This document shows, piece by piece, positions 21,437 to 30,274 of a stretch of DNA of 33,763 nucleotides; positions within the stretch are counted from its first letter, which is position 1; every line of letters begins with the position of its first letter. Where the stretch lies: positions 1 through 33,763 of IMG/VR virus record IMGVR_UViG_3300035688_000036; one strand, written 5' to 3'. The notes below the pieces were generated by a model. It had not been told where the DNA came from. It saw only the letters and a list, made by a program, of their open reading frames with translations, and did no database searches. The position numbers and the translations under genes were made by a program. Source of the DNA: a virus.

Positions 21437-22261
21437 ATGCCCATACATGGCTTCAGCGGCAACGTCCGCTACGGAATCCAGTCCGTCCCCGGCACGAAAG
21501 TCCCGATCCTCGACCGCGTGGACATGCCCGACTTCATCCGCCGCGTCCGCCAGAATGCCGAGCGAAACTACCACGAGGTGACCGGCATCGGGTCCGGTTA
21601 TCTCCAGGATCAGCAGCTCCTCATGCGGGCGCCGGTGATCGAAATTGAGCATGATGTCTGCGGCCCCGACTTCATCCTCAACTGCGTGCGCGCCGCCGGA
21701 CTGCTGCCGCTGCTCACGCTGGAGATCTCGCGCGCCCAATCGGGCGCCGCCCAGGCCAGCGCATGGGTGGACTGCCTGTGCGCCAGTATGCGCCTCGCCG
21801 CCGCGCAGCGCGAGCCCCTGCGCGCGACAACCACCTGGTGGCCGCTCACCGAAGAGGTCGAGGCCGGCGAGGAATGGGCCGCGCCGCTGGCGCCGCCGTT
21901 CGCCTTCATTCACGGCACCTGGAGCCTCGGCGGCGAGATCATCGGCATCGAGATTGACGTGGATCACGGCCTCAGCCGCGACCAGTACATCTCGACCGTC
22001 GCGCCCGGCGATCCCTACGCCCCGAGTTACGTGCTTGTCGGCCGCCAGGCGGTGACCGCGCGCATCCGCTCGACCACGATCTACGACATCACCGAAGTGG
22101 ATGATGTCATTGACGCCAACCTGGTCTTCACCAACGGTGCGGAGGTGCTCACCATCGCGCTGACCGCTGGCGCCTACCGCGGCCAGGAGCACGAGATGAG
22201 CGGCGATGCTGTGCAGGAGTTCGGCATCCCGCTGACCTTCCAGGACATCGCTATCTCGTAA
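21437..22261 (+). CDS. Major tail tube protein
   Basis: A 274-residue, beta-rich protein with an N-terminal 'GNVRYGIQSVPGTKVPI' and 'RNYHEVTGIGSG' and later strands ('TWSLGGEIIGIEIDVDHGL', 'TIALTAGAYRGQEHEM') typical of phage tail tube proteins of the lambda gpV/phi-tail tube type. CGAGGAG supports ATG 21437. There is only one such gene and no sheath gene beside it, so the tail should be long and non-contractile. Confidence 0.75.
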   Translation: MPIHGFSGNVRYGIQSVPGTKVPILDRVDMPDFIRRVRQNAERNYHEVTGIGSGYLQDQQLLMRAPVIEIEHDVCGPDFILNCVRAAGLLPLLTLEISRAQSGAAQASAWVDCLCASMRLAAAQREPLRATTTWWPLTEEVEAGEEWAAPLAPPFAFIHGTWSLGGEIIGIEIDVDHGLSRDQYISTVAPGDPYAPSYVLVGRQAVTARIRSTTIYDITEVDDVIDANLVFTNGAEVLTIALTAGAYRGQEHEMSGDAVQEFGIPLTFQDIAIS

Positions 22262-22290
22262 TTGGGCGCGGCCTTATAGACCACGCGATT

Positions 22291-22341
22291 GTAGGGGCGA
22301 TCCGGAGCCTGCCCTGCGCGACAGTCGAAGGGTGATCGCCC
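22291..22341. repeat. Type A repeat interrupted by another repeat
   Basis: GTAGGGGCGATCC (22291-22303) and TGATCGCCC (22333-22341) are the two halves of a type A unit. The 29 bases between them (22304-22332, GGAGCCTGCC...AGTCGAAGGG) match the general form of another widespread short repeat. This is a nested insertion. Confidence 0.75.
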
Positions 22342-22349
22342 ATATCCGC

Positions 22350-22373
22350 GTAGGGGCGGTTCGTGAACCGCCC
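22350..22373. repeat. Type A hairpin repeat
   Basis: A unit identical in sequence to 13947-13970 (GTAGGGGCGGTTC, GT, GAACCGCCC). It ends directly before the AAGGAGG of the tail chaperone gene. Confidence 0.85.
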
Positions 22374-22386
22374 AAGGAGGGATCCA

Positions 22387-22821
22387 GTGACAGACGGCAT
22401 CACATCCGATAGTCCGATCGGCGCCTCCGTCAACCGCGCCGAGCGCCGCGAGGCCCAGCGGCTCAAGTTGCTCAAATACGCGCGTTGGGTGGACATCCCC
22501 GGCTTCCCCGGGGAAAAGGTGCAATTGCGGCCGTGTACCTTCCACGATCTGCTGCAAGTTGACGAAGCGCGGGGCGAGGCTGAAGATCAACGCAATCTCT
22601 GGCCGGTGATCTCGGCGCTGGTGCAGGACTGGTCATTCACCGATGACGACGGCGCCGCATTGCCGCTTACCGAGGATGCCGTCCGCGACCAGATTCCGAT
22701 CATCATCCTCAAGGCGGTCTGCCTGGCGGCGATGCAGGCGGTGTCCGGTGATGACCGCATCCCTTTCGCACCGATGTCATCGTCAGCGCCCTCGCCGGCG
22801 AGCCCTGCGAAACCCGCTTAG
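22387..22821 (+). CDS. Tail assembly chaperone (short form)
   Basis: A 144-residue protein starting at GTG 22387 behind AAGGAGG. 'YARWVDIPGFPGEKVQLRPCTF' and the following helices are typical of small tail assembly chaperones placed between tail tube and tape measure. The C-terminus after residue 127 is Ser/Pro/Ala-rich and low in complexity. A slippery heptamer CCCTTTC (22761-22767) near the end allows a -1 shift into a second frame that encodes a compact helical domain, as in lambda gpG/gpGT and Mu gp41/42. Confidence 0.8.
   Translation: MTDGITSDSPIGASVNRAERREAQRLKLLKYARWVDIPGFPGEKVQLRPCTFHDLLQVDEARGEAEDQRNLWPVISALVQDWSFTDDDGAALPLTEDAVRDQIPIIILKAVCLAAMQAVSGDDRIPFAPMSSSAPSPASPAKPA
22761..22767 (+). 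promoter_or_regulatory. Programmed -1 frameshift site CCCTTTC
   Basis: The heptamer fits X XXY YYZ exactly in the reading frame of the chaperone gene (codons CCT TTC preceded by C). Slipping back one base gives CCC TTT and enters a frame open from 22755 to the TAG at 23004-23006. The two stops at 22749 and 22752 in that frame limit the shift to this short zone. Confidence 0.75.
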
Positions 22822-23006
22822 GCGAGGATCCGCTGCTCGCCGAGATGTTCGAGCTCTACTCGCTGGCGCAGGAGTTCGGTTGGACGATCTCCCAGATCCG
22901 GGCGATGCGCGGGCACCCGGCGCCCGATTTCATCACCGCCGAGGAGTGGAGGGTTTTCACACTTATCGCGCACGAAGCCGCCGCCCACCGCGCCCGTAAA
23001 ATCTAG
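22767..23006 (+). CDS. Tail assembly chaperone, frameshift extension
   Basis: A 79-residue extension in the -1 frame with 'PLLAEMFELYSLAQEFGWTI' and 'FITAEEWRVFTLIAHEAAAH', a helical domain like the T part of gpGT-type chaperones that bind the tape measure. It has no start codon or ribosome site of its own near the frame opening. The full product would be about 206 residues (127 + 79). Confidence 0.72.
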   Translation, partial: RTDVIVSALAGEPCETRLGEDPLLAEMFELYSLAQEFGWTISQIRAMRGHPAPDFITAEEWRVFTLIAHEAAAHRARKI

Positions 23007-23009
23007 CCT

Positions 23010-23038
23010 TGTGGCACAGCCGCCCTCGGCTGTGAATA
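23010..23038. repeat. Type B hairpin repeat
   Basis: TGTGGCACAGCCG, then CCCT, then CGGCTGTGAATAG. The arms CACAGCCG and CGGCTGTG are complementary. It ends nine bases before the tape measure ATG, where no Shine-Dalgarno is apparent. Confidence 0.85.
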
Positions 23039-23047
23039 GAACTGACC

Positions 23048-25846
23048 ATGCCCGACGAATCCACCTTAGACATAGTAATCCGCGCGAAAAACCTGGCCTC
23101 CGGCGTCCTCAAGCAGGTACAAAAGGACGTTCAGGATGCGACCAAAGCGGCCGCCGCGCCAGCCGCCATGCCGCGCGCCGCCGCGGTCGTCCCCGACGTC
23201 AAATCAGTGATGGCATCCCTGCACGCCCAGCAGGTGGCGATCCTCAAGCAGGGTTTGGCTGCTCCCGGCGACCTCCGGCGCCGCACGCGGTTGCTGGCGC
23301 AGGAAACTCTCGGGCGGCTCACCGCCGGTCCCGCCCCGGGCGCCGTAGGATTTGCCGCCGCCGCCGCCGCCGCCCCGACCATCCGTCGCATCCCCCTGCC
23401 CTCCGGCGCCACCCTCGGCCGCGAGATATTCTCCGACCTGGCCAGGGCATCCCGCGACACGATCCGCGATGCCGTCTCTCGCGTCCGCGCCGCCGCCGGC
23501 GCCATGCCCGCCGCCGTCCCCCGTGGAGCACAGCCGCCCTCGCCTGTATCTTTCCGCGCGCCCGACCTCTCCCTCTGGCAGCGTGCCCAGGGGTTGGCCT
23601 CCAGGATCGGCGCCTCGATCTCCGGTATGTTCCGCGGCGTGAGCCGAGACGCCGACCAGGCTGGATCTTCGCTCGAAGGTGCGAAACGGAAGTTCGACAT
23701 TTTCGGTGTCGGCGTCCTTCATCACCGCATTATAGGTAGTCTGTCCGGAACACTGATCCTGCGCGGCGCGGCGGGGATGCTCATTGGCATCTTCGGCGCC
23801 GTCGCGAGCGCGGTCGGCAGCATCATCCATATCCTGGATTCGGCCATCCAAGCCATCCTGCGTTTTGCCCAGGCGATCCTCTCGGCCGCCGTCGCCGCCC
23901 TCCACAAGCTCGTCCTTGCCGTGGGTGTCGCCGGCGCCGCGATCATGGGCTTCACGGCGATCCTGCTGCGCGTTGGCTTCGGGTATGAGGATTTCCGCCG
24001 CAACCAGATAGAAATGCTTGCCGTCCTGCTCAAGTCGCCGGCCGCCGCCACCGCCGCCTACAACTCGATGAAGAAATACGCCGAATCCCTGCGGCTCGAT
24101 CCCCGACCGATCATCGAGGCGGGGATAGCTCTCACCGATTTCGGTTTGGATGCCCAACGATGGCTGCCTGTCGCGGCCAATCTGGCTGCGCGCGCGCGCA
24201 AACCGATCCTCGAAATGGCCGAGTTGCTCGGGCGCGCCGGCGAGGAAATGATGCTCATGCGCGCCCTGGCCCAGATGCGCATCGGCCCGAAGGAATTGGC
24301 GACGGTCGGCGTCAAGTTCAGACAACCTACCCCCGGCAGCGCGCCCCAGCCTATGGATCGTGCGCAGCTCCTCGCTGGCATCGAGCGCCTCATGAAGCGC
24401 GATTTCCCCGACGCCGCCCGCGCCGGCATCTCCACTATCGGGCGTATCTGGCAGGGCATGAAGAATATCGCCGACAATGCCGCCCGCGAGATGACCCTCG
24501 GCGCCTATGCCGTCGTGCAGCGCGCCGGGGACCGCCTCTTCGCCCAGTGGGAGAAGTTCAAGACCTCTACCGCCTGGCAGACCATCAAGGAGCGCCTGGG
24601 CGGAGCCCTGGCCTATGTTCTCGATCTCATTACCCGCCTCATCGCCCGCGCACCGCAGTTGGCCGAGCGCATCGCCGCCATGCTCCAGCGCGCCCCCATC
24701 GAAGAGTTTCTGACCGGCCTGCGCGCGATTTCCATTTTCCTCTGGAATACCCTCAGCCGCACGGTCGAGACGGTCAGCAAGTTCATCGGCGAGAGCCTCC
24801 GCGCCGCCGGCTTCAACGGCGCGACCGGCTTCCAGGCGATCCTCATCGTCCTCGCCGAAGTCGCCGCCGGCACCGATGCCGTGATCACGACCATCATCGA
24901 AAACTGGGCGGAACTCTCGAACTGGATGAAGCGGGTCGCGGTTTCGATCAAGGCGGTGGTGATCGAGGTCTGGACTTTCGCCAAGACGATCCTGGGTGCT
25001 ATACTCCAAATCGCCGCACGCCCACTCGCCCTCCTCGGCCTTTTCGTGAATGTGTTGGCCGAGAAAATCATTTCAATCATCGCCCTGATAAAACAACTGA
25101 ATCCCGCGAATTGGAATGCTGCCGCCTTCGAGCGAATATGGGCTCCGGTTGCCAAGTTCCGCAAGGAATTGGAAGCCACCGATCGCATCTATACCGCCAT
25201 GCTCACGCGGGGATTCAAGGGCGGTTGGGAAGAAGTCCAACGCCAAGCGATGAAGGGGATCAAAGCCAAGGTTAGCCTCGATTTCCCCGAGATAGATCCG
25301 CTGTCGCTCGCCCGCAAGGCGGCCGATGCCGCCCGCGCCGCCGCCGGCAAGGCCCGCCAGGATATGTCCGTCCTGCTCACCCAAACCGTGAAGCTGCCGA
25401 TCATGCCGAAAGAGGATCCCGGGAAGGCCGTCGCCGACGGCGCCAAGCAGGGCATCGTCGAGGGCATGAAGGAAGTCGCCAAGGATTTCGTGTCCCAGGT
25501 CTGGGGGGGCACCGCCGAGATGCTGAAAAAGGCGGGCTTGACGGCCAAATACTATGAGCAGATCGGCGTCCCCACCGCCCACGGCGAATCCCGTGGTGGG
25601 GCACAGCCGCCCCGCCAAACAGCCGGCGGGCAAGCCTCGGCTGTGGCTTTTCCCGAGCGCGCCCAGGCCGGCCTCGCCAACCTGCGCCTCGCCGGCGCCG
25701 GCGCCGGGCCCGGCATCAACCTCAATCTCACCGTCAACGCCTCGCCCATGCTCGCCGCCGAGCTGCGCTCGCCCTCGGTGCGCCGCGAGATCGAAACCGC
25801 CATCGAGAGCATCATCGAGCGCGTCGCGCGGAGGTTCCGCGGATGA
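23048..25846 (+). CDS. Tail tape measure protein
   Basis: A 932-residue, mainly helical, Ala-rich protein. A hydrophobic region at about residues 225-320 ('GAAGMLIGIFGAVASAVGSI' onward) and a second at about 640-690 are typical of tape measures, which pack in the tail lumen, set tail length and can enter the host membrane. The N-terminus starts 'LDIVIRAKNLASGVLKQVQK', a usual opening. The length predicts a tail of roughly 140 nm by the common 0.15 nm per residue rule. Two type B repeats (23523-23550 and 25596-25646) are translated in frame as Pro/Gly/Ala-rich inserts. Confidence 0.9.
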   Translation: MPDESTLDIVIRAKNLASGVLKQVQKDVQDATKAAAAPAAMPRAAAVVPDVKSVMASLHAQQVAILKQGLAAPGDLRRRTRLLAQETLGRLTAGPAPGAVGFAAAAAAAPTIRRIPLPSGATLGREIFSDLARASRDTIRDAVSRVRAAAGAMPAAVPRGAQPPSPVSFRAPDLSLWQRAQGLASRIGASISGMFRGVSRDADQAGSSLEGAKRKFDIFGVGVLHHRIIGSLSGTLILRGAAGMLIGIFGAVASAVGSIIHILDSAIQAILRFAQAILSAAVAALHKLVLAVGVAGAAIMGFTAILLRVGFGYEDFRRNQIEMLAVLLKSPAAATAAYNSMKKYAESLRLDPRPIIEAGIALTDFGLDAQRWLPVAANLAARARKPILEMAELLGRAGEEMMLMRALAQMRIGPKELATVGVKFRQPTPGSAPQPMDRAQLLAGIERLMKRDFPDAARAGISTIGRIWQGMKNIADNAAREMTLGAYAVVQRAGDRLFAQWEKFKTSTAWQTIKERLGGALAYVLDLITRLIARAPQLAERIAAMLQRAPIEEFLTGLRAISIFLWNTLSRTVETVSKFIGESLRAAGFNGATGFQAILIVLAEVAAGTDAVITTIIENWAELSNWMKRVAVSIKAVVIEVWTFAKTILGAILQIAARPLALLGLFVNVLAEKIISIIALIKQLNPANWNAAAFERIWAPVAKFRKELEATDRIYTAMLTRGFKGGWEEVQRQAMKGIKAKVSLDFPEIDPLSLARKAADAARAAAGKARQDMSVLLTQTVKLPIMPKEDPGKAVADGAKQGIVEGMKEVAKDFVSQVWGGTAEMLKKAGLTAKYYEQIGVPTAHGESRGGAQPPRQTAGGQASAVAFPERAQAGLANLRLAGAGAGPGINLNLTVNASPMLAAELRSPSVRREIETAIESIIERVARRFRG
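23523..23550. repeat. Type B repeat inside the tape measure gene
   Basis: GTGGAGCACAGCCG, then CCCTCGCCTGTATC, a slightly decayed type B unit, read in frame as 'GAQPPSPVS'. Confidence 0.65.
25596..25646. repeat. Interrupted type B repeat inside the tape measure gene
   Basis: GCACAGCCGCCC and CCTCGGCTGTGG are the two halves of a type B unit, separated by about 22 bases (CGCCAAACAGCC...GGCAAG). The composite is read in frame as 'GAQPPRQTAGGQASAVA'. Confidence 0.65.
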
Positions 25847-28020
25847 GCCTCCCCACCTTCCGCCGCGTCCACGCCTACGCCCCCGGCCGCCATCCGCCTT
25901 ACTCCGGGCAGACTTGGCCGATCATCGACCTTACTCCTGATTCCCAAATTGGATACCCGACCGTGGCTCATGATGGCGATGGCCGCGATTGGCTGTTTGG
26001 CATCCGCGGCGGGCGGATCGTTAAACTCCAATACGATGATCTCGATCCATCCCTCCGGCCGGGTGACCTGGTGCAAGCCAGCGATCCTTCAGGGCCCCCG
26101 GATTATACCTGGGCTTTTCTCGCAACCGATCCTGCCGGCGATTATCTCTATCACATTGGGTGGCGACTCGGAGTCCAGCATGGCTATCAGGGTATCCGTG
26201 ACCGCACCGCCGTGTGGGTCAAACGCCGCCCGGACGATCTGGCGATCGTCGGCCAAACCGACCTGCCAGGTATCTACACGCCGTTCGACATGGCCCCGCC
26301 GATCTGCCAGAATTATCCCGCGCCCGGTTCCCGTTTAGATTATCTCATCGGTGCCTACCCATCGTCCATTGACGGTCGCTTCTATGTCCTCCGCCAATAT
26401 AGGATCTGGCCGGAGATGGATCCGGATTATTGTTACCAGCATGGCACCAGCCTACGGAGCCTCGATCTGGTCGAGGTACAGGTCGATCCATACCAGGTGC
26501 GTGTCATCAGTGATCTGCCGCCGCCTGCCGGTGAGGATAATTGGCCCATCTCATCGCACCGGTTGTATGGCGCTGCCGCTGCGCAGGAAATCTGGCTCGC
26601 CTGCCCCCGTTGGATCATTTATGGCCAATTCTGGGGAGTCAATATCAGCGTTTGGCACAGCGGCGATGGCGGCGCCACGTTTGACGGCCCTCACGACATG
26701 CCCCATAACCTGCTCTACGCGCTCGGAATCGTTGACGGACATCCGGTAGGCGTTGGCGCAGCAAGGGTTTTCGTGGCCGGCAATCCGGATTATCCCCTCG
26801 CGGGGTTTGACTCGGGGTGGCGGATGTTCGCCTGGGATCTTCTGCATCCGGCCGATCCCTTCTACTGGGAGCGCCTCCCCTATGTGCCCGGCGGCTCTAC
26901 TCCCGATAATTGCGAATGCGGCGTGGATTCCGATCTCTGGAATTACTGGGTTCGAGGTTGGGCAGATCGTCCTACTATCGGTTTTACCTATCATGCGGAT
27001 GATCGCAAACGGTTGTTGATCTCATCCAACGATCTCTGGGTATTGCATCACGGCGCCTCGCCCTGGCACTTCGCCGCGCCGGATACCGATCTGCTCGGTG
27101 AGCGATCCGCGATCTGGCTCTTCAAGGCCCATCATGCCTATTCCGACCTCAACCTCATCCAGGATTACAGCGACCTGGTGCATATCCACGTCGTCGGCGA
27201 TGACGGTCTGCGCCAGTACCGCGGCCCCATGCCCGACGTCGTCGCCGCCACGCCGGATGTCCTCGGCGATTATGGCGTGCCCGGCGCCGTGCGCCAGCCG
27301 GATGGCTTCCTGCACCTCCTGGCGGACGATGGCGGCGGCGCTATGGATCAGCTCACCAGCGATGATGACGGCGCCGCCTGGCCCTTGCAGGGCGCCGTGG
27401 CGACCCTGGCAGGCACCACTCGCCCGACAATCCACCCGCTTGCCGGGGGTGGGCAAACCCAGTCGCCCGGCGGCGCCGGCCGCAAGTCCCACGCTTATCT
27501 ATTGACCGCCTGGAAGGCTGACGATCTCCTCGTGTATGCCGCCACCGATGTTGATCTCACCTGGTCCCAGGTTGGTATTCTGGCCGAGGATGTTCCCGAG
27601 CAGAAGATAGATTTGGTCGTCCTCCCGGATGGCCGCTTGCGCGCTTATTATGCGTCATCCACGCCGATTATTTATAGTCGGCTATCCGAGGATGAAGGGC
27701 GCATTTGGGCCGCTCCAGTCGAGGCGCTCGCCGGTTGCACGAATCCTGCGGCCCTCATCCTACCTCATGGCGAGGTCCTTCTCGCCGCCTGGCAGGGCGA
27801 CCAACTCGTGATCGCCCGCGCATCGGATGGCATCACGTTTGGCGCCCCGCTCGATGTGCGCGATGCCGGCGCGACCAATCTGCCGGAGCACGGGTCTCCT
27901 CACCATTGCGCGCTCGCGCGCAGCGCCGGAGGCGTGATCTATCTCTACTGCTTCGACACGGACGATCTCAAGGCGGCCTGCAGCGAGGATGGCGGCCGCA
28001 CCTGGGTGCCGGTGACCTGA
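25843..28020 (+). CDS. Beta-propeller tail tip protein with Asp-box-like repeats
   Basis: A 725-residue protein. Several Asp-box-like turns are visible ('SGDGGATFDGP', 'TSDDDGAAWP', 'LSEDEGRIWAAP', 'SEDGGRTWVPV'), spaced as in six-bladed sialidase/BNR propellers. Trp- and Asp-rich strands fill the rest. No sialidase catalytic arginine triad can be claimed. Its position directly after the tape measure suggests a distal tail or receptor-binding component that contacts surface glycans. The ATG overlaps the tape measure stop. Confidence 0.7.
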   Translation: MSLPTFRRVHAYAPGRHPPYSGQTWPIIDLTPDSQIGYPTVAHDGDGRDWLFGIRGGRIVKLQYDDLDPSLRPGDLVQASDPSGPPDYTWAFLATDPAGDYLYHIGWRLGVQHGYQGIRDRTAVWVKRRPDDLAIVGQTDLPGIYTPFDMAPPICQNYPAPGSRLDYLIGAYPSSIDGRFYVLRQYRIWPEMDPDYCYQHGTSLRSLDLVEVQVDPYQVRVISDLPPPAGEDNWPISSHRLYGAAAAQEIWLACPRWIIYGQFWGVNISVWHSGDGGATFDGPHDMPHNLLYALGIVDGHPVGVGAARVFVAGNPDYPLAGFDSGWRMFAWDLLHPADPFYWERLPYVPGGSTPDNCECGVDSDLWNYWVRGWADRPTIGFTYHADDRKRLLISSNDLWVLHHGASPWHFAAPDTDLLGERSAIWLFKAHHAYSDLNLIQDYSDLVHIHVVGDDGLRQYRGPMPDVVAATPDVLGDYGVPGAVRQPDGFLHLLADDGGGAMDQLTSDDDGAAWPLQGAVATLAGTTRPTIHPLAGGGQTQSPGGAGRKSHAYLLTAWKADDLLVYAATDVDLTWSQVGILAEDVPEQKIDLVVLPDGRLRAYYASSTPIIYSRLSEDEGRIWAAPVEALAGCTNPAALILPHGEVLLAAWQGDQLVIARASDGITFGAPLDVRDAGATNLPEHGSPHHCALARSAGGVIYLYCFDTDDLKAACSEDGGRTWVPVT

Positions 28021-28037
28021 TGATTGGCCGCGCCATC

Positions 28038-28063
28038 GTAGGGGCGATCCTATGTGATCGCCC
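28038..28063. repeat. Type A hairpin repeat
   Basis: GTAGGGGCGATCC, TATG, TGATCGCCC. The GGGCGATC and GATCGCCC arms pair. The same unit occurs at 30139-30164, so these two are recent or gene-converted copies. Confidence 0.85.
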
Positions 28064-28078
28064 ATCCGGCTGGGGTGT

Positions 28079-30115
28079 ATGATGCAGATCTCTCTCCAAC
28101 TCGATACGGACCGCTACAGCCCCGCCGATCGCGGCTTCTTCCTCGATCTCATCGGCGATGAGGCATGGGCGCAGCGCCAGAACGCCGAGCGCGTTTACCT
28201 GGAACCGTCCAGCCGCTACCTCATCCTGGCGCCCATCCAAACCTATGACAGCCGCCCGCTGTCCGAGTTCACACCATCGGATTCCGAGAACTGGGAGGAG
28301 ATCGCCCAATATTGGCCCTTCGCCGGCCTCGCTCTGCATCACCGCAAGCGCGTGGTGAGTGCCATTGCGAAAACCGCCGCCCTCGAAATCAACCAGGCCA
28401 GCATCATCGGCATCCATACTGCCGAGCCGATTGACCAGGCCCCGATCTATCTGCGCTGGGGTCTCACCGGCTCGCCCGCCGTTCAACAGATCACCGTGAA
28501 GCTCGCACCCGGCGCGCGCCCCTACGTCGAGATCGCGGATATCTCCGCGACTCCGCCCTATCCCGTGATGACTTTCGAGATGTCCGACGGGCCCATCCTC
28601 GAGGCGGCGCGTCTCTATGGCCAGGCATTTACCGTTCTCTGCATCCCGCTGCGGCAGCGGCTGCTGCTCTGGAGCGAGTTGTGGGGCGCCTGGTTCATCA
28701 CGCCCGCATGGAGTGAGGGCAAGCCGCATTGGGTGGATGGATCGGTTACTCACTACTACTGCCTGCGCGCCGGGAAGTTCTCCGTCGAGTGCGATGCGAT
28801 CTTCGACCTGAGCTTCCGCGCACTCAGTTACGAGACCGCCGGCGAGTTCGAGATCCCCTTCGCCCTCGATTACACCCCCACCGTCATGCCCGAGGCCGAG
28901 ATTGATTGGGAGATGTTCTCCGGCTGCGGCGCCTCCGTCGTCGTTAAGCGCACCAATGGCACCGCCTACCAGCTCGGCGACACCGAGGGCAAGGTGATCG
29001 TCAATCTCATCGGCAACGGCCCCCATACCCCGATCATCAATAAGATCCTGGTCAAATGGGCGCCAACCGCCGAGTTCCTCGCCGGCAACCCGGTCGCGCC
29101 CGATCTCATCTCCCTGCGCGAAAATCTCTCCGCCGATCCCGGTCAGGACTCCATCGACTGCACCATCCGCCCCGGCGCCGGCGAAACCGGCCTCTGGAAA
29201 CGCCCCAACCTGCCCTTCACGGTCACCGTGGACGGCGACACCGTCCGCATGCGCGGCCTCGCCGACACCCCCACCCTCACCGAACCGGCCGCCGAGAACG
29301 CCACCTATGAGATGACGCTCCGCTCGGGGTGGAAGCGCCTGGAGCATGCCCTTATCGGCCAGGTGCAGGCGCACGCCTATGATGGCATGACCTTCACCGC
29401 CGCGATCATCGACCTGCTCCACATCGCCGGCGTGGACGATACCGAGATACATGTCGAGGCCGACACCACTCCCTTGCCCAGCGCCGAGGACGGCAAGGAG
29501 CCGCTCTACAAGTTCGCCCCTGGCATGACCGTCGCCCAGGCCATCGAGCAGTTGCGCGACGAGTGGAATGCCGATTGGGTCATGTACCATGCTCACGATG
29601 GCTTCCATATCCAGGCCCCGCCGGGCTCCACGCCGGCTTATACTTTCATCCGCGCCACCGATGCCGGCGCCGACCCCGATCACGTCGCCCGCGAGCTCGA
29701 GATCTGGAGCGATGACACCTACTTCTGCAACTGGCTTCTGGTCTGGGGCCGGGACGACGATGGCAATGTCATCCACTCCGATCTGCTCCAGGATGCCGAT
29801 AGCATCAACAATCCGGCGGCGGCTGATTATGTCGGCGAGTTGCGCGCCGTCATCATCCTCAACACGTCGGCCAATACCATTGCCAAATGCAACCTGATCG
29901 CCGCGAAGTTCTGGCCGGTCTGGAACTCGATCCCGCGCTTCTGCCGCTGGCGCGGGCCTTTCGTGAAGACGCTCTACCCCCACATGGCGGTTCTGATCGA
30001 GAATGTCGAGGGCAACCCCGCCGATGATCTCACCGTCCGCATCCTCGAAATGCGCACCGAGTTCCTCCCTAACCTCGGCCTCACCTCCTATTACGGCGAG
30101 GTGCTCCCCGCATGA
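28079..30115 (+). CDS. Tail tip / baseplate hub-like structural protein
   Basis: A 678-residue protein (ATG 28079 or 28082). It begins with a beta-rich domain (about 1-260), has a middle region with 'DSIDCTIRPGAG', 'LPFTVTVDGDTVRMRGLADT' and 'NATYEMTLRSGWKRLEHALI', and continues with 'ITPGMTVAQAI-type' hub features ('FAPGMTVAQAIEQLRDEWNA'), which resemble the gp27/gpD-like hub proteins at the tail tip of long-tailed phages. It probably forms the hub through which the tape measure is ejected. Order after tape measure and propeller supports this. Confidence 0.65.
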   Translation: MMQISLQLDTDRYSPADRGFFLDLIGDEAWAQRQNAERVYLEPSSRYLILAPIQTYDSRPLSEFTPSDSENWEEIAQYWPFAGLALHHRKRVVSAIAKTAALEINQASIIGIHTAEPIDQAPIYLRWGLTGSPAVQQITVKLAPGARPYVEIADISATPPYPVMTFEMSDGPILEAARLYGQAFTVLCIPLRQRLLLWSELWGAWFITPAWSEGKPHWVDGSVTHYYCLRAGKFSVECDAIFDLSFRALSYETAGEFEIPFALDYTPTVMPEAEIDWEMFSGCGASVVVKRTNGTAYQLGDTEGKVIVNLIGNGPHTPIINKILVKWAPTAEFLAGNPVAPDLISLRENLSADPGQDSIDCTIRPGAGETGLWKRPNLPFTVTVDGDTVRMRGLADTPTLTEPAAENATYEMTLRSGWKRLEHALIGQVQAHAYDGMTFTAAIIDLLHIAGVDDTEIHVEADTTPLPSAEDGKEPLYKFAPGMTVAQAIEQLRDEWNADWVMYHAHDGFHIQAPPGSTPAYTFIRATDAGADPDHVARELEIWSDDTYFCNWLLVWGRDDDGNVIHSDLLQDADSINNPAAADYVGELRAVIILNTSANTIAKCNLIAAKFWPVWNSIPRFCRWRGPFVKTLYPHMAVLIENVEGNPADDLTVRILEMRTEFLPNLGLTSYYGEVLPA

Positions 30116-30138
30116 CCCGCCTCATTCGTCATCCCAAT

Positions 30139-30164
30139 GTAGGGGCGATCCTATGTGATCGCCC
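30139..30164. repeat. Type A hairpin repeat
   Basis: Same unit as at 28038-28063. It is followed by a different repeat-like tract, 30170-30255. Confidence 0.85.
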
Positions 30165-30169
30165 ATCCG

Positions 30170-30255
30170 TTCCTGTCCCATCGGCGTCCGTCTGCGTCCA
30201 TCAGCGGTTCTCATTTGTCTCTGCGCCCTCTGCGCTCTCTGTGGTTCAATCCCGT
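30170..30255. repeat. Intergenic repeat-like tract (GCGTCCATC / CTCTGCGCCCTCTGCG type)
   Basis: Contains GTCTGCGTCCATCAGCGG and CTCTGCGCCCTCTGCGCTCT followed by CTGTGGTTCAA. Both resemble short intergenic repeats I know from diverse environmental bacteria. The stretch has no ribosome site or coding character until the GGAGG at 30261-30265. Confidence 0.55.
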
Positions 30256-30274
30256 TCCCCGGAGGCCAACTAAC

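Noticed and set aside
23204-25009. Long minus-strand open frame of 601 codons opposite the tape measure
   Set aside because: Antisense shadow of a GC-rich coding sequence; His/Arg/Gly-rich low-complexity translation, no ribosome site, and the forward gene is well supported.
27968-29983. Minus-strand open frame of 671 codons opposite the hub gene
   Set aside because: Mirror of GC-biased codons of the forward gene; no recognisable domain and all credible genes of the window are on the plus strand.
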